The notes beneath the pieces are model-generated. The model searched no databases. It saw only the letters and a program-made list of their open reading frames with translations, and had not been told where the DNA came from. The position numbers and the translations under genes are program-made. Shown here in pieces: positions 21,515 to 28,697 of a stretch of DNA of 46,745 nt (the stretch's first letter is position 1; each line of letters opens with the position of its first letter). This DNA is from a virus: positions 1 through 46,745 of IMG/VR virus record IMGVR_UViG_3300046477_000310, one strand, 5' to 3'.

Positions 21515-22293
21515 CGTTCAGTCCTTAACTTTCTCTGCCCAAGACTGAGCGTCGTTAGCAGCTTTGAAAAATTACCATCCAGGGTTTCCGCGTCAAACTC
21601 GTCCAGGGCGCGGTCGTGATATTTAAGCGGTCTTACCAGCAGGCAAGACCAGGAGACATAGAGCACAATCGAACAAAATGTATCAATGAACATGCCTGAA
21701 ACTTTTACATTCCTTGTTTGTGAGGCATACAGCTTCGCTACCAGTAGATCCGTACAGACGCGCACAAAGAGACAGCAGGCTACGCTGGCCCCTCGCGGTT
21801 CCCATCCCATATTGAACAGCTTGATTGAGCCGAGCAGTGCTATCCCGAACATGGCCCAGCCGATGCTTACAGCCTGATTGATAAGCACGATCGATTGCTT
21901 GAATTGCGTCATCGGGGTGATATATGCCTGATGGCAGTACCAGACTGAGGCAAGAACGATTGTCCCGCCGAAAACAGCCACGAACAGGTGCAACTTTCGG
22001 GGGAGGAAGTCGAGGCCGGGGAACGATCTCAGGATGTCTACGATCATCCACAGCCGCAGTAGCGACAGAACGCCTTGACTGATCCAGTAGGTAAGCGTCG
22101 AGGCCCGATGGTGGCTTGAAGGGTATAGCCACACCATCAGCACGATATTGCGGGAAAACTCCACCAGAACATAGAAGCAGCACGAAGGCCATTGCGCCCA
22201 AAGCTTTGGCTTACGGACAACCAAAACGAGCGCAATGGCGATCACGCCGACCTCAATCCATGAGAGCGAGGTCAACCAGCGGTTAGAAAGCAC
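21511..22293 (-). CDS. Polytopic (about seven-span) membrane protein
   Basis: 260 aa with roughly seven hydrophobic segments, such as WIEVGVIAIALVLVV, FYVLVEFSRNIVLMVWL and LFVAVFGGTIVLASVWY. The C-terminal 40 residues are soluble (ALDEFDAETLDGNFSKLLTT). No transporter motif is recognised. Proteins like this are unusual in virion or replication modules. With its overlapping partner downstream and the secreted peptide upstream it forms a possible lysogenic-conversion or superinfection-exclusion cassette. Confidence 0.7.
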   Translation of the reverse strand: MLSNRWLTSLSWIEVGVIAIALVLVVRKPKLWAQWPSCCFYVLVEFSRNIVLMVWLYPSSHHRASTLTYWISQGVLSLLRLWMIVDILRSFPGLDFLPRKLHLFVAVFGGTIVLASVWYCHQAYITPMTQFKQSIVLINQAVSIGWAMFGIALLGSIKLFNMGWEPRGASVACCLFVRVCTDLLVAKLYASQTRNVKVSGMFIDTFCSIVLYVSWSCLLVRPLKYHDRALDEFDAETLDGNFSKLLTTLSLGQRKLRTER

Positions 22294-22315
22294 AATTCCC
22301 CCTTAACGGAGGGCC

Positions 22316-22480
22316 CTAATTGACGCCGCCAGGCGTGCAGGGGTCGTCCGGATTGCAAAGCGGGACCGGGATTGCTTCTTGAGCCTGTGAGGTTGTGGGC
22401 GGGGGAACGGCGGGCTTGGCAGCGGCAACGCAGCTCAGACCCAAAACCACGGCGAGGGCAACGATCAGCGAGTTTTTCAA
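22316..22480 (-). CDS. Small secreted peptide with signal sequence
   Basis: 54 aa from a TTG at 22480 with GGAG 7 nt upstream; longer forms would start at a GTG or ATG further up. A signal peptide is clear (LKNSLIVALAVVLGLSCVAA then AKPAVPP). The mature part is about 33 residues and ends in CNPDDPCTPGGVN. The cysteine could also be a lipoprotein site, but the context lacks a good lipobox. First gene of the leftward membrane cassette. Confidence 0.55.
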   Translation of the reverse strand: MKNSLIVALAVVLGLSCVAAAKPAVPPPTTSQAQEAIPVPLCNPDDPCTPGGVN

Positions 22481-22559
22481 GGGAAGGCTCCGGGCGCAGT
22501 AGCGCCATAGAACCATTATCCTCCCTCGCCGTTAGCACGTCCTGTCTCACAGAACCCAA

Positions 22560-22588
22560 ACAGTACACCCCTGACCAACGACAGGCAA
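22560..22588 (-). promoter_or_regulatory. Possible leftward promoter of the membrane cassette
   Basis: On the minus strand TTGCCT (22588-22583), 17-nt spacer and TACTGT (22565-22560). The match is moderate. The -35 box lies inside an inverted repeat (next entry). Confidence 0.3.
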
Positions 22589-22603
22589 GCGGAAAGTTGC
22601 CTG
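22582..22603. promoter_or_regulatory. Inverted repeat CAGGCAA / TTGCCTG
   Basis: Perfect 7-bp arms around 8 nt. No T tract follows on either strand in the right place, so it is more likely a protein-binding site overlapping the leftward -35 box than a terminator. Confidence 0.5.
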
Positions 22604-22664
22604 AAAAAGAAGAATCTTTCATTTGCATCACTATCCGTGCATTTTTAACTAATCGTAATTTTTT

Positions 22665-22678
22665 CACGAATGTTCTTG
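22665..22678. promoter_or_regulatory. Operator-like dyad, right copy
   Basis: CACGAATGTTCTTG differs at one base from the left copy read on its minus strand (CAAGAATGTTCTTG). Its last three bases are the TTG of the rightward -35 box, the same register as the left copy. Confidence 0.65.
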
Positions 22679-22705
22679 ACACGTTTGTGCCACATGCCCC
22701 ATAGT
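22676..22705 (+). promoter_or_regulatory. Rightward early promoter
   Basis: TTGACA (22676-22681), an 18-nt spacer and CATAGT (22700-22705), 31 nt before the first gene of the long plus-strand operon. The shared dyad overlaps the -35 box. Confidence 0.7.
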
Positions 22706-22735
22706 TGTTTTGCGATGAAAACGACGGAGCAAAAC

Positions 22736-23038
22736 ATGACACAAGAACAGGCGCAGGAACTAGCAATCACGACTTGGGGAGCCACTGCAATCGCTGAAAT
22801 TCATACCTTTGCCGATGGCATTCCTCACTGCTTTGTCTCACGCACGAAATATGGTCTGTCGGCTCCGTATGGTCACGGCGATACGTGGGAGCAGGCCTTC
22901 TATAACTCTCAGTTTGGGTATTCGACACGAGCGGTTCACGAGGAAGGCAACCAACTCTGCCACTTCGATGGCTTCACGGGAAACCGTTCGCAGTGGCCTA
23001 ACGATTGGGCTGTAGCCGCTTCGGCGGTGGCAGCGTGA
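22736..23038 (+). CDS. First gene of the rightward early operon, hypothetical
   Basis: 100 aa from the ATG at 22736 with GGAG 7 nt upstream; an ATG at 22715 lacks a good ribosome site. The sequence (AITTWGATAIAEIHTFADGI, FVSRTKYGLSAPYGHGDTWE) suggests a small alpha/beta domain. No family recognised. As the first early product it might be a regulator or anti-host protein. Confidence 0.65.
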   Translation: MTQEQAQELAITTWGATAIAEIHTFADGIPHCFVSRTKYGLSAPYGHGDTWEQAFYNSQFGYSTRAVHEEGNQLCHFDGFTGNRSQWPNDWAVAASAVAA

Positions 23039-23304
23039 AGACACCTATCTATGACGGACACATATCAGCAAGGCTCTCAGAGGAAGAAGTTGCCGTTCTG
23101 AAGGCGATTGCAGGCCATATCAAGAAATTCGGCAACTCCCCCAGCTATGACGAAATCGCTCGGTACGTGGAGCGCAGCAAATCCACAGCCAAGCGCACGA
23201 TTGACCGGCTGATCCGTAAGGGCATCCTGGCCACCACCATCAACGTACACCGCAGCCTCACCATCACCGAACTGGGCAAACGTGCAGCACGGAGGCGCAA
23301 ATGA
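23035..23304 (+). CDS. LexA-type winged-helix DNA-binding protein
   Basis: 89 aa from a GTG overlapping the previous TGA. The segment LSEEEVAVLKAIAGHIKKFG, NSPSYDEIARYVERSKSTAK, RTIDRLIRKGILATTINVHR follows the layout of the LexA N-terminal domain. The LexA protease domain is absent, so it would not be cleaved in the SOS response. As the second gene of the rightward operon it is placed like a Cro-type early regulator, and the operators at 20.6 and 22.7 kb are candidate targets. Confidence 0.8.
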   Translation: MKTPIYDGHISARLSEEEVAVLKAIAGHIKKFGNSPSYDEIARYVERSKSTAKRTIDRLIRKGILATTINVHRSLTITELGKRAARRRK

Positions 23305-23414
23305 GCCGTTCCGCCTGCTTCCTCCTCGTCCTGATTCTGATGTTGGCCCTGGCAGACTTTGCAGCGCCCATCGCACACGCCTTCAACCATCTTTCAACCC
23401 TACTAGCGAGGTAA
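23301..23414 (+). CDS. Tiny single-span membrane protein
   Basis: 37 aa. Hydrophobic segment SACFLLVLILMLALADFAAP with a short tail. ATGA overlap with the upstream gene and GGAGG 11 nt before the ATG. Function unknown. Confidence 0.5.
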   Translation: MSRSACFLLVLILMLALADFAAPIAHAFNHLSTLLAR

Positions 23415-23419
23415 CGCCA

Positions 23420-23593
23420 ATGAACACCATCGAATCTCAACTCGCGGCGCTGATCGACGCCGAAGACATCCTCAACCGGGCACAAACCTTACTTTCAATC
23501 GGGCCAATGTTCCCCTACGTCAATGTGAAGCACGCCAAGGCATACATCAACCAGCAGATTGCCGACTACTTCAAGGAAGAGGTGGCGGCATGA
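23420..23593 (+). CDS. Small helical protein
   Basis: 57 aa from the ATG at 23420 behind GAGGT. Helical (TIESQLAALIDAEDILNRAQ, KHAKAYINQQIADYFKEEVA). Its end overlaps the next ATG. No family recognised. Confidence 0.55.
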   Translation: MNTIESQLAALIDAEDILNRAQTLLSIGPMFPYVNVKHAKAYINQQIADYFKEEVAA

Positions 23594-23751
23594 ACGTCCC
23601 CGCCAGCATAACGCCGTACAGCATCGACTGCCCGAAGTGTGGTCGTCACTACGAGTCAACACCGGACGACGACCTAAGCGACGTAACCGAGGCGCTCGAA
23701 GTCACTGGCTACTGCTGCGACATCTGCGAGCAGGCCGACGTAACCAACTAA
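23590..23751 (+). CDS. Cys-rich small protein sharing its N-terminus with the next gene
   Basis: 53 aa. It begins MNVPASITPYS, the same 11 residues as the following gene. It then has CPKCGRHYES and, after an acidic linker, GYCCDICEQAD, which together form a four- to five-cysteine zinc site. Confidence 0.6.
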   Translation: MNVPASITPYSIDCPKCGRHYESTPDDDLSDVTEALEVTGYCCDICEQADVTN

Positions 23752-23781
23752 CTCGCAGCTCATTGTTGAAAGGGTAACGCC

Positions 23782-24045
23782 ATGAACGTTCCAGCCAGCA
23801 TCACGCCGTATAGCTCGCGCCGCACGTCGATCTTTGACGCGAACAACCGCCACATTGCCTACACGCTAGGCTCCAACGAGCAGTCAGAGGCTACCGCCGC
23901 TCTGATGGCTGATTGCGTGAACTTCGTCACCGAGGCCGAATCCCTGGCTCAGACCGATGTGCGCGTAGCAGCGGCATACAAGGAGCTGCGTGAGGCGGTA
24001 GAGGCAACGCGGGCCGAGTTTAGCGAAAGTGAGGCAGCGGCATGA
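23782..24045 (+). CDS. Small protein with N-terminus shared with the previous gene
   Basis: 87 aa. It starts MNVPASITPYSSRR, then a beta segment (TSIFDANNRHIAYTLGSNEQ) and a charged helix. Similar short early proteins with a DxxGRxI-type loop are common in temperate phages of Proteobacteria and relatives. The role is unknown. A GGGTAACGCC leader precedes it. Confidence 0.6.
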   Translation: MNVPASITPYSSRRTSIFDANNRHIAYTLGSNEQSEATAALMADCVNFVTEAESLAQTDVRVAAAYKELREAVEATRAEFSESEAAA

Positions 24046-24320
24046 AGACCTTCCAGATGAAACATCGCTTCGTGAAGGCCGACCAGCTCACGCGAGAAGC
24101 AGCGGAGGCTTATCTGTGGAATGGGGTTCCCCTCCCTGATGGCATCCGGCTAGCTAGCGCAAACCATCATCCCGGCAGTAGGACAATCAGCCAATTCTGG
24201 GCAAGAACAGAAGAGGGCCTGAAGGTCGAGATAGGGGACTGGTTCGTGGAATATCCCGATGGCTCTATGGAAGTTTTCAACGACAGCCAATTTCACTCTC
24301 AGTTCGAGGCAGCCGCATGA
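24042..24320 (+). CDS. PGDYG-like small phage protein
   Basis: 92 aa. The C-terminal half (LKVEIGDWFVEYPDGSMEVF) matches the shape of PGDYG-family phage proteins, in which a GDW/GDY turn is followed by a beta pair. Biochemical function of that family is unknown. Overlaps neighbours by ATGA on both sides. Confidence 0.65.
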   Translation: MKTFQMKHRFVKADQLTREAAEAYLWNGVPLPDGIRLASANHHPGSRTISQFWARTEEGLKVEIGDWFVEYPDGSMEVFNDSQFHSQFEAAA

Positions 24321-24535
24321 TCGACACCATGCTCCACTCCCTGGACCTCATCCACGAAGTAACGCTGGTGGATGCCATTTACCCCAACACGATAGCCGAT
24401 CAGCCACCTTACACCGGCATCAAGCTACCGGCGGGGAACCGCAATGTTTCAGTGCTGGAAGACGTGGATGACTGGTGCCTTGGCTGTGACCAATTGGATT
24501 GCATTTGCGATAGAGATTTGGACTGTGGGTACTAG
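24317..24535 (+). CDS. Small acidic Cys-rich protein
   Basis: 72 aa. N-terminal part TMLHSLDLIHEVTLVDAIYP; C-terminal part DDWCLGCDQLDCICDRDLDC, with six cysteines among acidic residues, which might bind metal. No family recognised. Confidence 0.55.
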   Translation: MIDTMLHSLDLIHEVTLVDAIYPNTIADQPPYTGIKLPAGNRNVSVLEDVDDWCLGCDQLDCICDRDLDCGY

Positions 24536-24544
24536 GAGGAAGTG

Positions 24545-24718
24545 ATGAGCTACGACATCGGAGAAAGCAACGCTAGGATCAACGACTTCATGCGCAACAC
24601 CCCTGATAACTACGGAGGCTCTCCCGCGAAGTATTGCAGCGAATGCGAGCAGGAGATGTGCCGTTGCTGTGACCGCTGCCCTGCTTGCGATGGATGCGAT
24701 GCGACGGAGGCCGCATGA
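24545..24718 (+). CDS. Very Cys-rich small protein
   Basis: 57 aa, with AGGAGG before the ATG. The segment CSECEQEMCRCCDRCPACDG has eight cysteines in about 20 residues, dense enough for two zinc ions. The N-terminal half is hydrophilic. No family recognised. Confidence 0.55.
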   Translation: MSYDIGESNARINDFMRNTPDNYGGSPAKYCSECEQEMCRCCDRCPACDGCDATEAA

Positions 24719-24882
24719 CCACATATTCAAAGAATGGCTACTGGATTTGCGTTTGCGGTGTTGTCGCCATGCCTCTTACAGACGACACGAAATGCGACTG
24801 CAAAGACATCTACGGGCAGGAATGGAATTTCGTGGAAGTGGCGAAGGCTGCATCCACCTCCAAAGCGGAGGGCAAATGCTAA
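24715..24882 (+). CDS. Small Cys-containing protein
   Basis: 55 aa from the ATG at 24715. Contains YWICVCGVVAM and TKCDCKDIYG, two CxC pairs that could hold zinc. ATGA overlap with the previous gene. Confidence 0.5.
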   Translation: MTTYSKNGYWICVCGVVAMPLTDDTKCDCKDIYGQEWNFVEVAKAASTSKAEGKC

Positions 24883-25058
24883 CCGCCGCCTACACCACCC
24901 CACGCCACACGCACACCTTTGATACCCATTACGGCTTTATGCCTGCTGATGGGTTTGTACCTGCCATCATCTTTTGCGTATGCGGAACCTTTCGGTCGAT
25001 TGGAGATGGAGATGCGGATGGCGTGTGCGATCCGAATGTAACGGAGGTGCTTCAGTGA
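24876..25058 (+). CDS. Small protein with His and Cys pairs
   Basis: 60 aa from the ATG at 24876, which overlaps the previous TAA. Contains TPRHTHTFDTHYG and IIFCVCGTFRSIGD. No family recognised. Confidence 0.5.
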   Translation: MLTAAYTTPRHTHTFDTHYGFMPADGFVPAIIFCVCGTFRSIGDGDADGVCDPNVTEVLQ

Positions 25059-25138
25059 CCGATAGATTCTTCTCTGCCCTTGGCTACCTCTGTGCTTTAG
25101 CTCTGCTGCTGGTTATCTTCGTGGGGGTGTGGCTGTGA
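25055..25138 (+). CDS. Membrane microprotein
   Basis: 27 aa. One hydrophobic span (ALGYLCALALLLVIFVGVWL). GTG start overlaps the previous TGA; its own TGA overlaps the next GTG. Function unknown. Confidence 0.4.
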   Translation: MTDRFFSALGYLCALALLLVIFVGVWL

Positions 25139-25380
25139 GTGAGTGTGAAAAGAGATGGGTGCCAAGCGAATACCTCGTCCAAATTAGGCATCGGGTGCCT
25201 AAGCGCAACAGCCCTTATTCGGTTGCCGATCTTGGCCTTGAGTCCAGTTTTGATACGTGGGAAGAAGCAAAGGATTACCTCGTAGCTCGATGCCAAAGAG
25301 AGATGGATAAAGCAGAAAAAGAATTTCTCAGAGCCGAAGCGGCTTTGGAGCGAGCTAAGGGTATGGAGCCACCCAAATGA
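25135..25380 (+). CDS. Small protein with C-terminal coiled coil
   Basis: 81 aa from GTG at 25135; a GTG two codons earlier is possible. N-terminal beta region (WVPSEYLVQIRHRVPKRNSP), then a long helix (RCQREMDKAEKEFLRAEAAL). No family recognised. Confidence 0.5.
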   Translation: MSECEKRWVPSEYLVQIRHRVPKRNSPYSVADLGLESSFDTWEEAKDYLVARCQREMDKAEKEFLRAEAALERAKGMEPPK

Positions 25381-25517
25381 ACCCCGACCCTCTCTTCGAC
25401 TACTCGCACGAACCTGAGCCGGATGTAATGCGGGCCGCGTTCTACGGAGTGATCTTTAGCCTGCCATTTTGGGGCGCACTGGCAGCGGTGGTTTGGTATC
25501 TGTGGAGGCATAAATGA
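25377..25517 (+). CDS. Small single-span membrane protein
   Basis: 46 aa. An acidic N-terminus (DPLFDYSHEPEPDVMRAA) is followed by a span (YGVIFSLPFWGALAAVVWYL). ATGA overlaps on both sides. Confidence 0.5.
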   Translation: MNPDPLFDYSHEPEPDVMRAAFYGVIFSLPFWGALAAVVWYLWRHK

Positions 25518-25708
25518 GCAAGCGAACGTTCTTTCAGTGCGACAAGTGCCTTTATCAGCTTGAGCGAGACGCTATGCCTGCAGATTGGCGGGAAGCCTCC
25601 ATTACTCAGCCGACCCAAAGGATACTTGAGGCTGCCACCGTAAAGATGTGGTGCCCCGACTGCTGGAGAGGAATAAGCGAGCCGTACGCGCAGGTGGCCA
25701 AGCCATGA
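25514..25708 (+). CDS. Small zinc-ribbon protein
   Basis: 64 aa. CDKCLYQLERDAM near the N-terminus and KMWCPDCWRGIS near the C-terminus form a two-pair zinc ribbon. It directly precedes the annealase gene with ATGA overlap. No family recognised. Confidence 0.55.
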   Translation: MSKRTFFQCDKCLYQLERDAMPADWREASITQPTQRILEAATVKMWCPDCWRGISEPYAQVAKP

Positions 25709-26499
25709 CCACTCTCAATCAGCAGCTAGTTGGCTCTCTGGCACTACTAGATTCAGCGAAGGAAGGAACTATGCAAACCACAGCGATAGCACGAACTGAA
25801 CCCGTAGCCATCAGGCCGCGAGACCAGGATTTCTCCCGCGAGAAGATCGAACTCATCAAGCGCACCATAGCGGTAGGCGCGACAGACGATGAGCTTGAGC
25901 TTTTCCTTTACACGGCCAAGAAGACCGGCCTAGATCCGTTGGCCCGGCAGATTTACGCCATCAAGCGGGGCGGCAAGATGACCATTCAGACTGGCATTGA
26001 TGGCTACAGGCTGATTGCCGATCGCACGGGCCAGCTCGCGGGTATCTCTGATTACACCTTCGACAGCGAGGACGACAAGTTCCCTAAGCGGGCATCCGTC
26101 ACAGTAAAGAAGCTGATTGAGGGCAACATTGCCGAGTTCACCGCAACGGCTCGCTGGACCGAGTACAGCCAGATGCAGAGCCAGATGTGGCAGAAGATGC
26201 CTTACCTCATGCTGGGCAAGTGCGCTGAGGCCCTGGCGCTGCGTAAAGCGTTCCCTGCGGATCTGAGCGGGGTTTATACGGCAGAGGAGATGTCGCAGGC
26301 TGATATGCCCACTGCGCAGCCTGTGATGCCGCTGGACGCCTACGTGAACCACGAGGAAGCCATCGCAGCGGCAGCCGACCTGGACACGCTGCAGGAAGCC
26401 TTTACGAAGGCATATAGGGCAGCCCATGTCATGCGTGACCAATCGGCAATGAAGGGACTGATCGACGCCAAGGACAAGCGCAAGAAGGAGCTGGCCTAA
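25705..26499 (+). CDS. RecT/Bet-type single-strand annealing protein
   Basis: 264 aa. The core TAKKTGLDPLARQIYAIKRG, then KMTIQTGIDGYRLIADRTGQ, is the hallmark of the Bet/RecT superfamily, together with the later MLGKCAEALALRKAFPADLS. The protein pairs complementary single strands and works with the exonuclease encoded next. Start at 25705 overlaps the previous stop; an ATG at 25771 behind AAGGAAGGAA is a good alternative. Such pairs repair or concatenate phage DNA, giving a substrate for headful packaging. Confidence 0.9.
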   Translation: MTTLNQQLVGSLALLDSAKEGTMQTTAIARTEPVAIRPRDQDFSREKIELIKRTIAVGATDDELELFLYTAKKTGLDPLARQIYAIKRGGKMTIQTGIDGYRLIADRTGQLAGISDYTFDSEDDKFPKRASVTVKKLIEGNIAEFTATARWTEYSQMQSQMWQKMPYLMLGKCAEALALRKAFPADLSGVYTAEEMSQADMPTAQPVMPLDAYVNHEEAIAAAADLDTLQEAFTKAYRAAHVMRDQSAMKGLIDAKDKRKKELA

Positions 26500-27212
26500 T
26501 GCGCGTTATTGAGTGTGAACAGGGGGACGATCGCTGGCTCGCGGAGCGCCGGGGCAGAATCACAGCCTCGCGCATTGCAGATGTGCTTGACGTGCTCAAG
26601 AAGGGCGGCGAGGGCGCACAGCGGAGAAACTACCGCTTTGAGGTTGCCGCAGAGAGAACGACGGGGCGGTCATCAGATAAGTACGTCAGCCCCGAGATGA
26701 AGTTCGGAACCGGCACCGAGCCATTCGCAAGGGCTGAGTATGAGATTGAGATGGGGCTGATGGTGAGCACCGTTGGGTTCGTGATACATCCCACGCTGGA
26801 CTACACCGGAAGCAGCCCCGATGGGCTTGTCGGCAATAACGGCGGCATAGAAATCAAGTGCGGCAAGTCGGAGACGCACCTGAAGTGGCTAGACGAGAAG
26901 GTTGTCCCCGAAGAGCACCGGGACCAGATGCAGTGGAACATGGCCTGCACCGAGCGGTCATGGTGGGACTTTATCAGCTACGACCCGCGACAAAACAGGG
27001 TATGCGATCTGTTCATCGTGCGCCTGGAACGCGACGAAGCGCACATAAAGAGGATTGAGGCAGAAGTTACCAAGTTCCACGAGGAAGTGGAGGCTTTGCT
27101 TGCCGGTCTGCCTAAGCGCGTGAAGCCTGCCCCGCCAGTTGAGTCTGCGCCGGATATCGGTGATTGGGCAGCGCAGTTTGAGAGCTTCACTTCACAGGAG
27201 ATTGTGCCATGA
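26499..27212 (+). CDS. YqaJ/lambda-Exo-type exonuclease
   Basis: 237 aa. The YqaJ viral recombinase pattern is clear: WLAERRGRITASRIADVL near the start, YTGSSPDGLVGNNGGIEIKC in the middle (catalytic Asp and Glu-x-Lys of the PD-(D/E)xK fold), then HRDQMQWNMACT. It resects double-strand ends to expose the strand bound by the preceding annealase. Starts in the last base of the annealase gene. The two genes form a Red-like system. Confidence 0.92.
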   Translation: MRVIECEQGDDRWLAERRGRITASRIADVLDVLKKGGEGAQRRNYRFEVAAERTTGRSSDKYVSPEMKFGTGTEPFARAEYEIEMGLMVSTVGFVIHPTLDYTGSSPDGLVGNNGGIEIKCGKSETHLKWLDEKVVPEEHRDQMQWNMACTERSWWDFISYDPRQNRVCDLFIVRLERDEAHIKRIEAEVTKFHEEVEALLAGLPKRVKPAPPVESAPDIGDWAAQFESFTSQEIVP

Positions 27213-27364
27213 GCGAACAGATTCCAGATTTTCTGGCGGTGGTAAGAACTTACCGCACAGTTCGAGAGTTGAGTTTTTTAGACGCCCGAGACGAGGCGTT
27301 GCGCATATTCAGGGCAAAGGGCTGGCCTGTTCCAAGATCATTCGAGAAGACGGTGACGCTATGA
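27209..27364 (+). CDS. Small hypothetical protein
   Basis: 51 aa, ATGA overlaps on both sides. Helical (SEQIPDFLAVVRTYRTVREL, DARDEALRIFRAKGWPVPRS). No family recognised. Confidence 0.5.
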   Translation: MSEQIPDFLAVVRTYRTVRELSFLDARDEALRIFRAKGWPVPRSFEKTVTL

Positions 27365-28482
27365 ACCAGTTTGGCGATGCATACAAGAAGCTGGAGGCGT
27401 TGGGTGACCGCGAGAGGGTGTTGGCTGTGTGGCCGGATGCCGCTGCGGTCCAAATCGTTAGAGGTCACTGGAACGTTGTCTATGGCGACGACCCAGCACG
27501 TCCCGGCTACGCCAACATAATTGAACCCGCGAGTAATACTCAGGCCGAAGCATGGTCCTATGCAGCCAGCCGCGTGCCTGTAGCCGAACTCGCTAAGGGG
27601 GTTGGTTGCCGCACAAATGAAGATGTTTGCGATCACAAGCAGCCCTCGCCGGAGCAGGGTGAGCCACGGAAGCACAAATGGGGTGGACTTCAGCGCGGAG
27701 GAAGCCCATCGGAAGCAGAATCCCTTGAATATGTCCGTTACTGCTTAGTTTGCGGCATGGAGGATACATGTGAAGACCCGCTACCGCCATGTGTTGCCGA
27801 GCCGAATCCCCCACAGCCTGCTAAACCGGAGGCGTTGGGCCGGACAGTAAACGAGGCCTTCGATGAGGTCAATATAGCCTTGGCCGACAAGCACGATGCG
27901 GTTAGCTTCGGAACCTATAGCGGCGATGAATGGCTCGGAATCTCGAAGAAGTCGCTGCTGACAATTGCCGCTCTCCGTAGCAGACAGGGGGAGAGTGAGC
28001 GCGTAGCTGAATTGGAAGACAAGCTACGCGGCGAGTTGATGGAATCTGATCGACTCTGGAAGGCATATCAAGCCAGTGGAGAAGCGCACCGGCAAACCTT
28101 CTCTGGCTGGATGAATCAGCTAGTCATCAATGCCGCGCAATCTGCCCCTGCCGATTCGCGGAAGCAGGGTAGGCTGGATGCGCTTAGGGTTGCCGTCAAC
28201 TATCAGCGGAGCAATTCCGAGCCTGCCAGCTACGAAGGTAACGTTTGGGCGAATGCCGTTACAGGGCTTATTACGGAACTGAAGCAACTTGCTGAATCTG
28301 ATGCATCTGCCCCTGCCGGTTGGGAGGAGCGGGAAGTTGTGGCCTTCAATGAAGGCGTGGAGGCTGCGGCAATGTTTGTTGGTGGGATACGGCCAGAATT
28401 AGCTACCGCCGCTGACTTCATACGACAACTCAAGCGCACCGCACCAAAGCCAGCGCAGGATGTTTTGAAGGAGGGGGAGTGA
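27361..28482 (+). CDS. Large early protein of unknown function
   Basis: 373 aa, unrecognised. Three parts are visible. The first is a small alpha/beta domain with WNVVYGDDPARPGYANIIEP. The second is a middle section with YCLVCGMEDTC and proline-rich linkers. The third is a helical half with AALRSRQGESERVAELEDKL and a repeated motif (RLDALRVAVNYQRS; FNEGVEAAAMFVGG). The end overlaps the next GTG. It may be a composite of small early domains that often vary between related phages. Confidence 0.6.
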   Translation: MNQFGDAYKKLEALGDRERVLAVWPDAAAVQIVRGHWNVVYGDDPARPGYANIIEPASNTQAEAWSYAASRVPVAELAKGVGCRTNEDVCDHKQPSPEQGEPRKHKWGGLQRGGSPSEAESLEYVRYCLVCGMEDTCEDPLPPCVAEPNPPQPAKPEALGRTVNEAFDEVNIALADKHDAVSFGTYSGDEWLGISKKSLLTIAALRSRQGESERVAELEDKLRGELMESDRLWKAYQASGEAHRQTFSGWMNQLVINAAQSAPADSRKQGRLDALRVAVNYQRSNSEPASYEGNVWANAVTGLITELKQLAESDASAPAGWEEREVVAFNEGVEAAAMFVGGIRPELATAADFIRQLKRTAPKPAQDVLKEGE

Positions 28483-28664
28483 TACGCCTATTCACTGAAA
28501 TTATCAACGCAAACGATCATTGCAATGTGGACGGTCCCATCAAGAAGATTTACCGATCCTTTGAAATTATCCATCCAGAACTAGAAGCTATTTTGCGTGG
28601 CAATCCAAGCCAATTCACAACAGGCTCCGTTATCGGTGCCGAAATAATCGAGGAGAGCCGATGA
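28479..28664 (+). CDS. Small hypothetical protein
   Basis: 61 aa from a GTG overlapping the previous TGA. Sequence IRLFTEIINANDHCNVDGPI and SFEIIHPELEAILRGN. No family recognised. Only a short gap with a 14-codon frame separates it from the excisionase-like gene. Confidence 0.5.
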   Translation: MIRLFTEIINANDHCNVDGPIKKIYRSFEIIHPELEAILRGNPSQFTTGSVIGAEIIEESR

Positions 28665-28697
28665 CCACCCAAGCAAGGGGAGTGAAGGAGAAGGCCA

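Noticed and set aside
22582-22603. Rho-independent terminator
   Set aside because: The perfect inverted repeat is not followed by a T tract in the right direction on either strand.
23590-25708. CRISPR-like repeat array among the small early genes
   Set aside because: The recurring motifs are start regions and cysteine pairs at irregular distances, with no constant repeat and spacer lengths.
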